NCBI RefSeq assembly: GCF_002269385.1 | Contig: NZ_CP022957.1 | Coordinates: forward strand, 62,001-126,000 | Length of the DNA: 64,000 bases | From: Maribacter cobaltidurans | Lineage (GTDB): Bacteria > Bacteroidota > Bacteroidia > Flavobacteriales > Flavobacteriaceae | Direction of reading: 5' to 3' | Shown: piece after piece, positions 34,106-43,614 of the stretch | Layout of the letters: each line of letters begins with the position of its first letter | How positions within the stretch are numbered: position 1 is the first letter of the stretch | The notes under the pieces: model-generated | Seen by the model: only the letters and a program-made list of their open reading frames with translations | Told to the model about the DNA's origin: nothing | Databases searched by the model: none | Position numbers and translations under genes: made by a program

Positions 34106-36073
34106 TTACTTAAAGTGAAACCAAAAACGGACTCCTTCTGCCGTCCTATCCGTGTTTAGTGTAGTTTGCAATTGATTGGCAAGTCGATTCATCAAACGGA
34201 TACCCATGGAGGAATTGGCCCTTTCGTCAGAATCTTCTGGAAGTCCAACACCATTGTCCGTATATTCAAAAAAACCTTCCTGTCCTTGTATTTTTCTGAG
34301 ATGTATATAGATCTTGCCATTTTCCTCATCATGTGGAAAGGCATATTTAAAAGAATTGGAGACTAGTTCATTAAGAATAAGTCCGAACGGAATTGCCCGG
34401 TCTATGTCCAGCTCTACACCCTCGGCATCTATGGTAATATTAATGTTATGTCCCCCTTTTTTATAAACGGATTGCACACTATTGATCAAACTCTCAATAT
34501 ATCCTTGCATTTCTATAACGGATAAGTCCTCGTTCTGATATAACTTTTGATGAATTAGTGCCATAGCTTTAACTCTACTTTTACCCTCTTCCAGAGCTAC
34601 AATGGCGGCTTTGCTTTTGGTATTTTTAGTCTGGAGGCTCAACAAACTGGAAACCATTTGGAGATTGTTCTTTACCCTATGGTGGATTTCCTTTAATAAA
34701 GAATCCTTCTCTATTAGAGAATTCTCAATAAAATGTTTTTGTTCTGCAATCAATCTTTGGTTTTTAATACTTTTTAAATAGGCATATACCAAACCGGAGA
34801 AACCTAGCAAGGTAAAAATCAAGGAAATAAAAACCAGGTTTATACGCTCGTCCTTTTCAAGAATTTCATTTCTGGATTTTTCCAAATCGGCTTTTTGCAC
34901 CTCCATCAATTTCCTAGAGTTCTCCAAATCCTGTTTTAGTACGGATTCCAACTGTTGGCTCTTGATATTGGTATCGTTTTCATCCAAGGAGTCCCTGATC
35001 CTATTGTTCTGTTTTAGGTATTCGTTGGCACTTTTAAAATCGCCGGTTCGATCATAATAGGAAGCGAATAAGCTATTTTTTTTGAGGACATTTTTAATTT
35101 TTACAGGTGTAAGATCGTTGCTCAAATAATCCGTGGCCTTCTCGTAATCGTTTAGCTGAAGGTAACATTCCGCAACTTCCAAGGTGTTTTCCACCAACTC
35201 CGTGGAAACTTTGCCCGTATTGTGCTTTTTAATCAACGATATACTTTCCTCTAAATATGGAATCGCTTTTTTATATTCCTTTAGTTGTACATAACATTTA
35301 CCAATATTTCCAAGAATTACTCCCTTTAAATGATTGCCTTCGTTAATTTCATTAGCAGTTTTCGCATTTATTATATCACTAAAATAAACGTCTATTAGTG
35401 CGTTTGCCTTATTAAAATAACTTAGGGCAGTTGGGGTTGATTTGTCCAACCGTAGATAGTTCCCAATATTGTTGTTGTAAACTGCCTGGGCATAAAAATC
35501 ACCATCCTCAATATTTTTCTTTTCCTCGGTCATATAGTCTTCCATAGCTTTTCTATGCTGACCAAGGCTAGAATAAATATCATAAAACGAAACATTTTCC
35601 GTTAGTTGCAATTCCCTTTTATACCTCCGTGTTTCAATTTGCTTATCATATAACTCCAATTTAGAATAGTCATCGTCCATAATATTAAGGATAAGCGATT
35701 TCCTTTCTATGGGGTAACCTTCCATATCATCATACAAATCTTTGGCAATAGCCAAACTCTTCTCATAATCACCCAAGTCATAATAAATTTTGGATTGGAT
35801 CAGTTGATAATCGGCCACGGCCATACTATCATTAGTCTTTTGAGAACTGTTTAAGTATACGTTTACCGTATCCAACCAATCATATGCAGAGTTTTGGTTG
35901 TATCTGTTCGAGGTATCAAAGAAAAAATCGGTACGGCTTTCGGAACTGGAAAGTTCCTTGAATTTCTGAAAGTAATTCTCGCTTTGGGATGGCACCTCTT
36001 GTGCGTTAACCCCAGAAGGAGAAAACAAAAACCAAAGCACGCCTAAATAAAGTACCAAAAAGCTTTTCTTCAT
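34106..36073 (-). CDS. TPR sensor histidine kinase (HisKA_2 type)
   Basis: A 655-residue exported-sensor kinase from ATG 36073 (MKKSFLVLYLG); the ATG at 36097 only lengthens the protein ahead of the signal peptide. Signal peptide to about residue 25, six or more tetratricopeptide-like units (about 60-365), a coiled coil, one membrane helix (about 411-432), then HisKA_2 with phospho-acceptor His (LLKEIHHRVKNNLQMV, His 464/465) and a HATPase with LILNELVSNSFKYAF and YTDNGVGLPED. It should sense an envelope signal via the TPRs and phosphorylate a response regulator, very likely the LytTR regulator encoded 335 bp upstream. Confidence 0.9.
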   Translation of the reverse strand: MKKSFLVLYLGVLWFLFSPSGVNAQEVPSQSENYFQKFKELSSSESRTDFFFDTSNRYNQNSAYDWLDTVNVYLNSSQKTNDSMAVADYQLIQSKIYYDLGDYEKSLAIAKDLYDDMEGYPIERKSLILNIMDDDYSKLELYDKQIETRRYKRELQLTENVSFYDIYSSLGQHRKAMEDYMTEEKKNIEDGDFYAQAVYNNNIGNYLRLDKSTPTALSYFNKANALIDVYFSDIINAKTANEINEGNHLKGVILGNIGKCYVQLKEYKKAIPYLEESISLIKKHNTGKVSTELVENTLEVAECYLQLNDYEKATDYLSNDLTPVKIKNVLKKNSLFASYYDRTGDFKSANEYLKQNNRIRDSLDENDTNIKSQQLESVLKQDLENSRKLMEVQKADLEKSRNEILEKDERINLVFISLIFTLLGFSGLVYAYLKSIKNQRLIAEQKHFIENSLIEKDSLLKEIHHRVKNNLQMVSSLLSLQTKNTKSKAAIVALEEGKSRVKAMALIHQKLYQNEDLSVIEMQGYIESLINSVQSVYKKGGHNINITIDAEGVELDIDRAIPFGLILNELVSNSFKYAFPHDEENGKIYIHLRKIQGQEGFFEYTDNGVGLPEDSDERANSSMGIRLMNRLANQLQTTLNTDRTAEGVRFWFHFK

Positions 36074-36407
36074 ATCATGTTCAAAACAATGGGGCAAACC
36101 TAATCAATTCATGAAAAGATAATACGTATAATCCTGTCATGAGAATTAAACCTGAATCGAGTCCGTCCAATAACCTAATATGAGGTTTATTATTGAACTC
36201 TTTTTAATCGACATTCCCAATGGATTATTAAATACCCTTATAACAAAAATATTATTTACAATCCCCTGTTGTGCGTTAATGTTGTGTAATGTCGAATTTT
36301 TGTTGTGAAGAAGCAGTTGAACGGAAAACTATTCATTTCAACTGATTTTTTAAGCACTTTATCGACAATAAAGATTGGTTGCTAGGGAATTAACCCCTCA
36401 CAATCAA
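36074..36407. other. 334-nt spacer between regulator and kinase genes
   Basis: The region is AT-rich. It holds the -7 box of the kinase gene near its left end, and a 42-codon plus-strand frame (36180-36308) that looks accidental. No hairpin with a T-run, RNA gene or repeat was recognised. Confidence 0.5.
36095..36102 (-). promoter_or_regulatory. -7 promoter box TAGGTTTG of the histidine kinase gene
   Basis: It matches TAnnTTTG on the minus strand, 21 nt before the preferred ATG (36073) of the kinase. No clear -33 TTG was found. Confidence 0.4.
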
Positions 36408-37172
36408 TCAAGAATTCATAGCAGAAATGATGAACTCTTTAAAGTCCTTGGATATAGGTATCAAGGTATTGTTGATCATAATATCCTTTGAGTTAATCGC
36501 ATCTATATGATCTACATTAACAATGTATGATTTGTGCGCCCTGTAAAACTTATTTTGGGGTAATTTCTCCAAATAATCCTTCAAGGGAGAACGAACCAAG
36601 AATTTTTTGTCAGCCGTATTCACCTCTAAATAAACATTATCGGCTTTAATAAATTGTATATCCCCAAATTGAATTCTATAGTATAGATGCTGTTTTTTGA
36701 CAAATATAGAATCCTTAAGAATAGAATTGCTCATAGGTACATCTTCATTGGAATTTGCTGAACTATTGGCAGAATTCCCAGAAGCCTGTTTTCCATATAT
36801 GAAATTGGATAAAGCAATTTCTATAGATGTATATAAGTCCTGTTGCTCAAAAGGTTTTACCAAATAACCATTTGGTTTAACGGTCTTTGCGTTTTCGACG
36901 GTGGCTCGATCCGAGTTCGAGGTTACAAAAATAAATGGAATATCATAATTTTCCCTGATGTGTTTCCCAAGATCGATACCAGTTTTGTCCGAGGCAAGAA
37001 TAATATCAATTAGGACAAGGTCTACCTGTTGGGTTTTCAACACCTCAACAGCTTGTTCATAAACGATAACATTGTCTACAATTTCATAACCAATCTCCTC
37101 CAACATAGACTGCATATCATCCGCGATGATCACATTGTCCTCTACTATAAGTATTTTAATAGGTTGTTCCAA
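36408..37172 (-). CDS. LytTR family response regulator
   Basis: A 254-residue DNA-binding response regulator: receiver domain (about 5-120) with acidic pocket VEDN, phospho-acceptor Asp56 (LVLIDIILA), Ser/Thr in FVTSNSD and Lys in LVKPFE; a Ser/Asn linker (about 130-150); LytTR domain (about 155-254) with HLYYRIQFGDI and FYRAHKSYIVNVDHIDAI. It should control genes in response to the kinase encoded just downstream. It starts 34 nt after menA and may be read from the SPOR-menA transcript as well. Confidence 0.93.
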   Translation of the reverse strand: MEQPIKILIVEDNVIIADDMQSMLEEIGYEIVDNVIVYEQAVEVLKTQQVDLVLIDIILASDKTGIDLGKHIRENYDIPFIFVTSNSDRATVENAKTVKPNGYLVKPFEQQDLYTSIEIALSNFIYGKQASGNSANSSANSNEDVPMSNSILKDSIFVKKQHLYYRIQFGDIQFIKADNVYLEVNTADKKFLVRSPLKDYLEKLPQNKFYRAHKSYIVNVDHIDAINSKDIMINNTLIPISKDFKEFIISAMNS

Positions 37173-37206
37173 AATTGTTATTGGTTTAGTGGGTTAACGT
37201 CCAAAA

Positions 37207-38115
37207 CTACGAAAAATTGTAATAACTAAAATAAAACAGCAACGCCATTAAAAAAGTACTTAATGCCAATTTTTTGAGTTCTGGATCCAGCATAGCCGGA
37301 TTTTTAATGCTTTTAACTTTTGTTGCATGGAAAATAATTGGAATAAATGCGAGTAATCCAATGTACTCCTTCCAATTATTAGCAGTGATTATCATAAACA
37401 TCAAAATTGATAAGAAGGCCACGGCCAATAATACAAGATGATATAATTTTCCGTTTAAAAAACCTATTTTAACCACAAGGGTATTTTTTCCGGACTCCTT
37501 ATCTGATTGATGGTCCCGCAAGTTATTCAGATTGAGTACAGCTGCACTTAATAGTCCAATAGCAATAGCAGGAAATAACGAACTTAAAGGAATAGTCTTT
37601 ATAAATAGAAACATACTTCCCAATACGCCCACCAAGCCAAAAAATAAGAAAACAAAAATATCACCCAGACCTTGATAACCATAAGCATTTTTCCCAATGG
37701 TATATTTTATAGCGGCCCAAATACTTAGCCCACCCAAAATCAAAAAAAAGAGTATCCAACCTAATTCGTCCCTACCAAAGGAAAAAAATAAGAGTGAAAC
37801 GACCAGTAAAACATCTATTATAATGGAAACAACTATACCCCTTTTGAGGGCCTTTCTGGATAAAAGACCACTTTGTAACATTCTTTTGGGACCTATCCTA
37901 TTTTGATTGTCAGTACCCTTAATACCATCTCCATAATCATTGGCAAAATTTGAAGTGACTTGAAATCCTATAGTCGTGAAAATGGCCAACCAAAAGATGA
38001 CCAAATCAAAATTACCATAGTAACTTGCCAATGCAGATCCAACAAGTATACCGGATATGGAAAGAGGAAGGGTTCTTAGCCTTGCGGCATTTATCCACGC
38101 CTTAAATTTGGTCAC
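37207..38115 (-). CDS. menA: 1,4-Dihydroxy-2-naphthoate polyprenyltransferase
   Basis: A 302-residue UbiA-superfamily membrane enzyme with about nine membrane helices. The two Asp-rich motifs that bind prenyl diphosphate through magnesium are present: NDYGDGIKGTDN and LRDHQSDKESGKNT. It attaches the isoprenoid chain to DHNA in menaquinone synthesis. The start codon is GTG at 38115; it overlaps the TAG stop of the SPOR gene (TAGTG), so translation is coupled. Confidence 0.92.
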   Translation of the reverse strand: MTKFKAWINAARLRTLPLSISGILVGSALASYYGNFDLVIFWLAIFTTIGFQVTSNFANDYGDGIKGTDNQNRIGPKRMLQSGLLSRKALKRGIVVSIIIDVLLVVSLLFFSFGRDELGWILFFLILGGLSIWAAIKYTIGKNAYGYQGLGDIFVFLFFGLVGVLGSMFLFIKTIPLSSLFPAIAIGLLSAAVLNLNNLRDHQSDKESGKNTLVVKIGFLNGKLYHLVLLAVAFLSILMFMIITANNWKEYIGLLAFIPIIFHATKVKSIKNPAMLDPELKKLALSTFLMALLFYFSYYNFS

Positions 38116-38717
38116 TAATAAGGGTCTTCTATTTGTACTCTTTTACCTTCTTTATAAGAAGCCACAAAAGCATCCTCAAAACCGATATCTACCAATTGCT
38201 TTCTAAAAGATTGTGCCTCTTCAAGAGTCTCAAAAGTGCCAAGCGAATAGGAATAAAATGGATTTGTTTTTACGAACAAAGTGTTGGTAAGTGCCTCTGA
38301 GGCCAAGGTAACGTTATTATCCACAAAGGACTTGACCTGAACTGAATAAATCATTTCCTTTTCAAGAAATTGCTTAGCCAAGTAAAATTCCTTAACCAAA
38401 CTCAATTCGTCATTCTGGGCTTTCAAGTTATCAATTCTGGATTTTATGGCATCCAAACTATCAATGGAAACTAGAAGATTGTTGTTTTGCTTATCCAAAG
38501 AATTGGAAGTATTCAATCCAGCGGTAAAAGATGTAAGTGCCAAACCGCCTATCAAAAAAAAGGTAGTAATTCCAGCAAAAATATTCCGCTGTATCTTACT
38601 TCTTTTAAGCTCCTTATTTTTAAATTTTATTTGATCTAAAAGCCGTTCATTGATTATTTGGGCCTTATCTATATCTTTATGCAACTCTAAAAGATCACTT
38701 TCTTCGATAAAGGGCAT
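38115..38717 (-). CDS. SPOR domain-containing membrane protein
   Basis: A 200-residue protein: cytoplasmic coiled coil (about 8-42), one membrane helix (about 46-66, FAGITTFFLIGGLALTSFTAG), a second coiled coil (about 70-110) and a C-terminal SPOR-like domain (about 125-200, with YSVQVKSF and YSYSLGTFETLEEAQSFR). SPOR domains bind denuded peptidoglycan at division sites in other bacteria. It shares a TAGTG overlap with menA. A role in the cell envelope is inferred from the domain. Confidence 0.8.
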   Translation of the reverse strand: MPFIEESDLLELHKDIDKAQIINERLLDQIKFKNKELKRSKIQRNIFAGITTFFLIGGLALTSFTAGLNTSNSLDKQNNNLLVSIDSLDAIKSRIDNLKAQNDELSLVKEFYLAKQFLEKEMIYSVQVKSFVDNNVTLASEALTNTLFVKTNPFYSYSLGTFETLEEAQSFRKQLVDIGFEDAFVASYKEGKRVQIEDPY

Positions 38718-38904
38718 ACTGTTAACTTTTTAAATCTTAATACTACACTAAATTTAAGTAAAAAAAGAGTCGGAATTACACTTCTTCCCACAACAAGGGA
38801 CAAAAATAGGATTAAAGGGAAATTATACAAAAAATAAGCTCACAATATTCAGATTAAAAAATTGAAATCCAGCATTTTAAGCTTTTTCTTACATCTAGTA
38901 TTTT

Positions 38905-39738
38905 CTATTCCACCAAACTGATACCGTCCTTTTCCAAATTAACTTTTCTTTCTTTGTACAAAGTACCCAATCCCTTTTTAAAAGTCTTCTTGCTCATTTG
39001 AAACATATCCCTAATCTCTTCGGGGTCCGACTTGTCATGAAAAGGCAAAAATCCCCCATTCTCCTTTAACACGTTATAAATCTTATTGGCAGCTGGCTCT
39101 AGAACCCTGCTTCCAAGGGGTTGTAACGATATATCTATTTTGTTGTCCTTCCTTATTTTCTTAACGCAACCTGGAATTACATCACCAATGTTTATGGTTT
39201 TAAAAACTTCATTGAAGTATACCAATCCCTTATGTTTTTCATTCACAATAACCTCCCATCCCAAGTCTGTTTGCCGGGTGACTACCAAGGTTACTTCTTC
39301 CCACTCGGTAAGATTAAGATGGTCATTGTTCAAAAACTTGTCCAATTTATTGGAAGCAACCAACCTTTGGGTCTTATCATCCAGATAACAATGGACAACA
39401 TACCATTGCCCTTGTTTCATTTTATTGCGTTGTTCCCTAAAAGGTACCAATAAGTGCTTTTCAAGACCCCAATCCATAAAAGCTCCAAACTCATTTACTT
39501 CAGCTACCTGTAATAATCTGAATTCCCCCAACATGATATCCGGTTCCAAGGTGGTAGCCACTGGTCTTTCATCATAATCCAGGTAACAAAAAACTTCAAT
39601 ATCATCACCAATCTCGTAGGTACTGGGCACATATTTATTGGGCAGAAGAACATCATTTCCACCCTCATCGCCAAGAAATAGCCCCACACTGGTATCCCTT
39701 AAAATTTTTAAATTGTTTTTTCTTCCAATCTCGATCAT
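38905..39738 (-). CDS. cvfB: S1-like RNA-binding protein CvfB
   Basis: A 277-residue protein with three S1-like beta-barrels (about 1-60, 65-130 and 145-215) and a C-terminal winged-helix (about 220-277). Motifs include NEFGAFMDWGLEKHLLVPFREQ and the family's closing KKTFKKGLGTLYKERKV. CvfB binds RNA and affects virulence gene expression in staphylococci; its role in flavobacteria is unknown. The ATG lies 4 nt after a -7 box, so its mRNA should be almost leaderless. Confidence 0.9.
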   Translation of the reverse strand: MIEIGRKNNLKILRDTSVGLFLGDEGGNDVLLPNKYVPSTYEIGDDIEVFCYLDYDERPVATTLEPDIMLGEFRLLQVAEVNEFGAFMDWGLEKHLLVPFREQRNKMKQGQWYVVHCYLDDKTQRLVASNKLDKFLNNDHLNLTEWEEVTLVVTRQTDLGWEVIVNEKHKGLVYFNEVFKTINIGDVIPGCVKKIRKDNKIDISLQPLGSRVLEPAANKIYNVLKENGGFLPFHDKSDPEEIRDMFQMSKKTFKKGLGTLYKERKVNLEKDGISLVE

Positions 39739-39742
39739 AACG

Positions 39743-39771
39743 CAAAATTAAACCAATTAAAGGTGGAACAA
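39743..39771 (-). promoter_or_regulatory. cvfB promoter (TTG-N17/18-TAATTTTG)
   Basis: On the minus strand, the -7 box TAATTTTG (39750-39743) has a -33 TTG at 39771-39769, a spacing of 18. Only 4 nt separate the box from the ATG at 39738. Confidence 0.5.
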
Positions 39772-39790
39772 TAGAATTGTCATAAAATAA

Positions 39791-39818
39791 AAAAGCTGTT
39801 TCCTAGGAAACAGCTTTT
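39791..39818. terminator. Rho-independent terminator
   Basis: A perfect 28-nt palindrome, AAAAGCTGTTTCCT with its complement, with A/T runs on both sides. It ends the DUF2853 transcript and separates it from cvfB. Confidence 0.88.
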
Positions 39819-39838
39819 ATAAATATCTGAAGATACCA

Positions 39839-40177
39839 TTAATAAACGGAAGCTTTGTTGAAATGCTTACAGAGCATATAATACACAACAGCCCTATGCT
39901 TGTTTCTATTAGCAGAGCCATACTTTTCCATTACGGATTTAATAGCATCCATTAATTGAGGCCCATCACTTAGGCCTAATTTTTTTATCAAATAATTGTT
40001 CTTTACCGTCTCAAGCTCTTTCTCATCACCTCCCGACACTTTGGAGGCGTCAAGGTTATAGATTGAAGGTCCCAAACCAACGGTTACTTTGGTAAGCAAA
40101 TCCATATCTGCAGTTTCACCAAATTTATCTTTGATGTCTGCTGCATATTTTTCAATAAGCTCGTCTCTTTTACTCAT
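39839..40177 (-). CDS. DUF2853 family protein
   Basis: A 112-residue, mostly helical cytoplasmic protein opening MSKRDELIEKYAADIK. It matches the DUF2853 family as remembered, with NKHRAVVYYMLCKHF at the end. The function is unknown. It follows menD by 40 nt and is followed by a strong terminator, a position this family often takes in flavobacterial men clusters. Confidence 0.85.
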   Translation of the reverse strand: MSKRDELIEKYAADIKDKFGETADMDLLTKVTVGLGPSIYNLDASKVSGGDEKELETVKNNYLIKKLGLSDGPQLMDAIKSVMEKYGSANRNKHRAVVYYMLCKHFNKASVY

Positions 40178-40217
40178 AATTTGTAGTGTCTTATTAAGTT
40201 AATAGTTAATATTTTCC

Positions 40218-41966
40218 CTAAGATATGAAATGAAAATAATCTGTCAAAATTTTATTGTTGATAAGCCTTGGGGTATGTATCTCCAATAGTCTAGGAAAAT
40301 CAGAGGGTTCAAAGAAATTCATCAAGGTACTCTGCAGTTCATTCTCGTCCTTTACAATAGTATATTCAAAATTGAACATCTTACATAAATTGGATGCGCT
40401 TAAAGAATGTTTGGTTTCAAAAAATCGTTCGTAGGCTTCCGTATCCTTTCGGCCTGGCAATATTCTGAAAATACCTCCTCCGCCGTTATTTATAAGTATT
40501 ATTCGAAAATCATTTCGGACATAATCATTCCATAAAGCATTTCCATCATAGAAAAAACTGAGGTCCCCAGTGACCAATAAAGTGGGTGATTGATTGTATA
40601 CAGATGCACCTACGGCCGTAGAGGTACTTCCATCTATTCCACTGGTTCCCCTATTACAATGGACCTTGAGTGATTGTTCTAAGGAAAATAACTGCGTATA
40701 CCTGATGGTTGAACTATTGGCCAAATGTAATTGAAAGTTTTCTGGAACGGATTTTAAAACTTTATCGAAAACCAAAAAATCACAAAAGGGTATTTCCTTT
40801 AAATACTTCTTTCTTTTCATTTGATATCTGTTGCGTATCCCTATCCATTTTTCCCGATAGTCAGAAGATTTCTTTTGCTCATGCCCGTAAACCGATTCAA
40901 AAAATCTATTTACAGGTATCTTAAAATGTTGACTCAAACAAAAATAAGTGTCATTGGCTTTGGTCATACCAATATGCCAATGATGTTGTGGCCTATACTC
41001 TCTTAGGAAAGCCTTGATTTTTTTAGAAACTACATGCCCTCCAAAGGTTAACAAAATTTCAGGTTTTAGATCCAAAAACAATTCCTGTCCTTCCTTACTC
41101 AATTCAATGGGTGCAAGTATAGAATCTATACTGTTGAAAAAATTGGGATGATGCAGATTGGAGGTGGTTTCCGTAAAAACGAGCACCGATGGATCCTCAC
41201 CTAATTTATTCAAAATTTCCTGCTCAAACATGTTGGGAGGATTCACCCCTACCAAAACCATTTTACGTTCTGAATTGTTCCAAGCGTCCAAAAACACTTG
41301 TGGTATATTGCCCGGATTTTCGTCTTCAACAGTGACCACCTCCGGAAGCTCCAATTGGGTTTCCTCTGTCTCGTACAAAGGCTCTTCCAAAGGAACATTT
41401 ATATGAACTGGAAGTCTATGCTGAAATGCTATTGCCAATGTTTTTTTGATTTCGGTCTCATTAAACATTTTAACATCGGTCTGAATATCTTGTAGGTTTT
41501 TCCCTTCAATCCAAGAAGGCCGATATTTTTGTATCCTTTGCGTAGCATGAACTACGTCCTGTCTTAGATTGGCGGAATATCCAATGTGCTTTTCATATAC
41601 ATTTTCCTGACGGATGGTTTGTCCGTCGCCTATATCAATTTTGTAGGAAGGTCTATCCGCCGAAATCACAATCAAGGGAATCTCACTGTAAAAAGCTTCA
41701 GCAATAGCGGGATAATAATTTAGTAAGGCACTTCCGGAGGTACACACCAAAACAACGGGCTGCTTTAAATTTTGTGCCATGCCCAAAGCAAAGAATGCCG
41801 CAGAACGCTCATCTACGATGCTAAAACATTTAAAAAAAGAATCGTTCGTAAAGGAAAGGGTCAATGGTGCATTTCTGGAGCCCGGTGAAATGACAATGTT
41901 TTTAATGTCATTGACCTGGCAATGTCCAATTATCGATTGGACCACGGGTATTATGGAATACTTCAT
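40218..41966 (-). CDS. menD: SEPHCHC synthase (2-succinyl-5-enolpyruvyl-6-hydroxy-3-cyclohexene-1-carboxylate synthase)
   Basis: A 582-residue thiamine-diphosphate enzyme of menaquinone synthesis that joins isochorismate and 2-oxoglutarate. The N-terminal ISPGSRNAPL (about 25-34), the glutamate context DERSAAFFALGMAQ and the ThDP/metal motif VTGDLSFFYDGNALWNDY are all present. Length and start match MenD. It has its own promoter immediately before the ATG, although the isochorismate synthase gene lies 50 nt upstream in the same direction. Confidence 0.95.
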   Translation of the reverse strand: MKYSIIPVVQSIIGHCQVNDIKNIVISPGSRNAPLTLSFTNDSFFKCFSIVDERSAAFFALGMAQNLKQPVVLVCTSGSALLNYYPAIAEAFYSEIPLIVISADRPSYKIDIGDGQTIRQENVYEKHIGYSANLRQDVVHATQRIQKYRPSWIEGKNLQDIQTDVKMFNETEIKKTLAIAFQHRLPVHINVPLEEPLYETEETQLELPEVVTVEDENPGNIPQVFLDAWNNSERKMVLVGVNPPNMFEQEILNKLGEDPSVLVFTETTSNLHHPNFFNSIDSILAPIELSKEGQELFLDLKPEILLTFGGHVVSKKIKAFLREYRPQHHWHIGMTKANDTYFCLSQHFKIPVNRFFESVYGHEQKKSSDYREKWIGIRNRYQMKRKKYLKEIPFCDFLVFDKVLKSVPENFQLHLANSSTIRYTQLFSLEQSLKVHCNRGTSGIDGSTSTAVGASVYNQSPTLLVTGDLSFFYDGNALWNDYVRNDFRIILINNGGGGIFRILPGRKDTEAYERFFETKHSLSASNLCKMFNFEYTIVKDENELQSTLMNFFEPSDFPRLLEIHTPRLINNKILTDYFHFIS

Positions 41967-41973
41967 CAGTGTA

Positions 41974-42005
41974 CAAAAATAATACCTCTAAACTTCATAA
42001 ACCAA
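41974..42005 (-). promoter_or_regulatory. menD promoter (TTG-N21-TATTTTTG)
   Basis: On the minus strand, -33 TTG at 42005-42003, a 21-nt spacer and -7 TATTTTTG at 41981-41974. Both boxes and the spacing match the Bacteroidota consensus. The box ends 7 nt before the menD ATG, giving a leader of only a few nucleotides. Confidence 0.65.
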
Positions 42006-42016
42006 AAGCTTAAGGG

Positions 42017-43129
42017 TTAATCCAAAAGTACTTTTAAAAGAGTCTGACTTTTGTTTTCGGTTTCCTCCCATTCCTTTTGCGGATTTGACCCCGCAGTAAT
42101 ACCTCCACCAACAAACAAAGTTGCCTTACCTGGCTCCCACATCATACAACGCAGGTTTACAAAAAGCTCTGTGGCGGTTCGGACAGACCTATATGCATTA
42201 TTTTCTTGATTTCTTGAATTTGAGTTCCTCGAAAATTCTTTTGTAAGGTTTAGTTCACCCAAAAACCCCGTATAAAATAACCGGTTATAGCTTTCATGCT
42301 CCATTATGAATTTTTTGGCCCTATCCTTTGGTATTCCACATACGGCCGATGTGGGATGTAATGACCTAATCAAACTTCCCAGCTCACCTTTTTTGAAATT
42401 TCCCGTTATTTTAGTTCTTAAATGCCATAGACGACCTGCCCTTACGGACTCTTTGACACCAATTTCTAGTTTCGTGACTTTTCCCTCCAAAACTCTTCCG
42501 ATATAATCGGTCACTAATTGTTGTTCTTCCAGTTCCTTCTCGCCCCAAGTGGGAACAGGATCTGTTCCATTGGCCAATTGAGTTCCTGCCAATGACATGG
42601 TAGTAAAAGAATTTCCGGTACTTTTTATTAAAATTTCCGGTGTGGCACCTAACCAGGTGCCAATTTTGGGATGATGCCATAAATAACAAAATGCGTTTTC
42701 ATAGGTACCGACCAATTTCATGAATATATCTATGGCCGAGGCAGAAACTGGCAACTCTTTTTTTCTGGAAACCACCACTTTTTCTATATCACCGCTATGG
42801 ATTACATCTTTGGCTTTTTCTACCATATCCACAAAGGCCCCCTTTGCAAAAACATCATCAGTAACTTCAACCGTATCCAATGTTGCCTGGATATGAGCAG
42901 GCTGAATAATTTCCTCTAGCTTTTCATCGACCTTGATTAAAATAACGGTATCATCATCATCAAAGGGTGCGAAAACAAAACCACTTTCACTGAAATCCGT
43001 AACCCCATGTAATACATCATCACTTTGAAAAATTCCATTGATTTTGGCTTCCTTTGGTTTTCTGTAGAGTACAAAAGGGAGTTGCTGCAAATAATGATCT
43101 CGTGCCTTTTCAATAAGAGAGGTTAACAT
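42017..43129 (-). CDS. menF: Isochorismate synthase
   Basis: A 370-residue chorismate-utilising enzyme. The family segments are clear: TKLEIGVKESVRAG, the SLHPTSAVCGIPKDRA active-site stretch and the C-terminal VGGGITAGSNPQKEWEETENK. It converts chorismate to isochorismate, the first step towards menaquinone (or a siderophore). Next to menD, the menaquinone role is most likely. The probable thioesterase gene ends 1 nt upstream of its ATG. Confidence 0.9.
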   Translation of the reverse strand: MLTSLIEKARDHYLQQLPFVLYRKPKEAKINGIFQSDDVLHGVTDFSESGFVFAPFDDDDTVILIKVDEKLEEIIQPAHIQATLDTVEVTDDVFAKGAFVDMVEKAKDVIHSGDIEKVVVSRKKELPVSASAIDIFMKLVGTYENAFCYLWHHPKIGTWLGATPEILIKSTGNSFTTMSLAGTQLANGTDPVPTWGEKELEEQQLVTDYIGRVLEGKVTKLEIGVKESVRAGRLWHLRTKITGNFKKGELGSLIRSLHPTSAVCGIPKDRAKKFIMEHESYNRLFYTGFLGELNLTKEFSRNSNSRNQENNAYRSVRTATELFVNLRCMMWEPGKATLFVGGGITAGSNPQKEWEETENKSQTLLKVLLD

Positions 43130-43130
43130 A

Positions 43131-43553
43131 TTATTTTTTTGGCAAGGCTATGGTGGTCAATTTACAAACAGATATTAATTGATCATCTTCATTGGTTATT
43201 CTTATATCCCAAACTTGGGTCGTTCTCCCCTTATGAATAAAGGAAGCCTTTGCAAAAACGTATCCTTCTTTGATGCTCTTAACATGGTTAGCGGAAATTT
43301 CAATCCCCCTTACAAAAAACTCAGCAGCATTTAGAAATATATAGGAAGCCATACTGCCTACACTTTCCGCCAAAGCCACCATAGCGCCTCCATGCAAAAC
43401 TCCATCTGGTTGATGCACCTTGGGGGTAACGGGCATTTTTGCTACTAAATAATCCTCGCCCAATTCCACATACACTATATCCAAGGTTTCCATTAAGGTA
43501 TTCCTGGAAGAAGTGTTGCACACCTCAAGAATCTTATCTTTGTGATCGCCCAT
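43131..43553 (-). CDS. PaaI-type hotdog thioesterase, probable DHNA-CoA thioesterase
   Basis: A 140-residue hotdog-fold thioesterase from ATG 43553 (MGDHKDKILE). A longer frame to 43655 adds a hydrophobic stretch that overlaps the divergent gene and is rejected. The catalytic pattern VHQPDGVLHGGAMVALAESVGS is that of PaaI/EntH-like enzymes. With isochorismate synthase 1 nt and menD two genes downstream, hydrolysis of 1,4-dihydroxy-2-naphthoyl-CoA (MenI role) is the best guess, but phenylacetyl-CoA-type substrates cannot be excluded. Confidence 0.82.
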   Translation of the reverse strand: MGDHKDKILEVCNTSSRNTLMETLDIVYVELGEDYLVAKMPVTPKVHQPDGVLHGGAMVALAESVGSMASYIFLNAAEFFVRGIEISANHVKSIKEGYVFAKASFIHKGRTTQVWDIRITNEDDQLISVCKLTTIALPKK

Positions 43554-43614
43554 ACTTTTTTGTGCAAAATTAAGGAATAGAAACCCAAGAGATAGAAACA
43601 AAGGCATCAGATTT

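Noticed and set aside
36180-36308. 42-codon plus-strand open frame between regulator and kinase
   Set aside because: Composition is plain AT-rich, no domain or start signal is seen, and it lies in a promoter-containing spacer.
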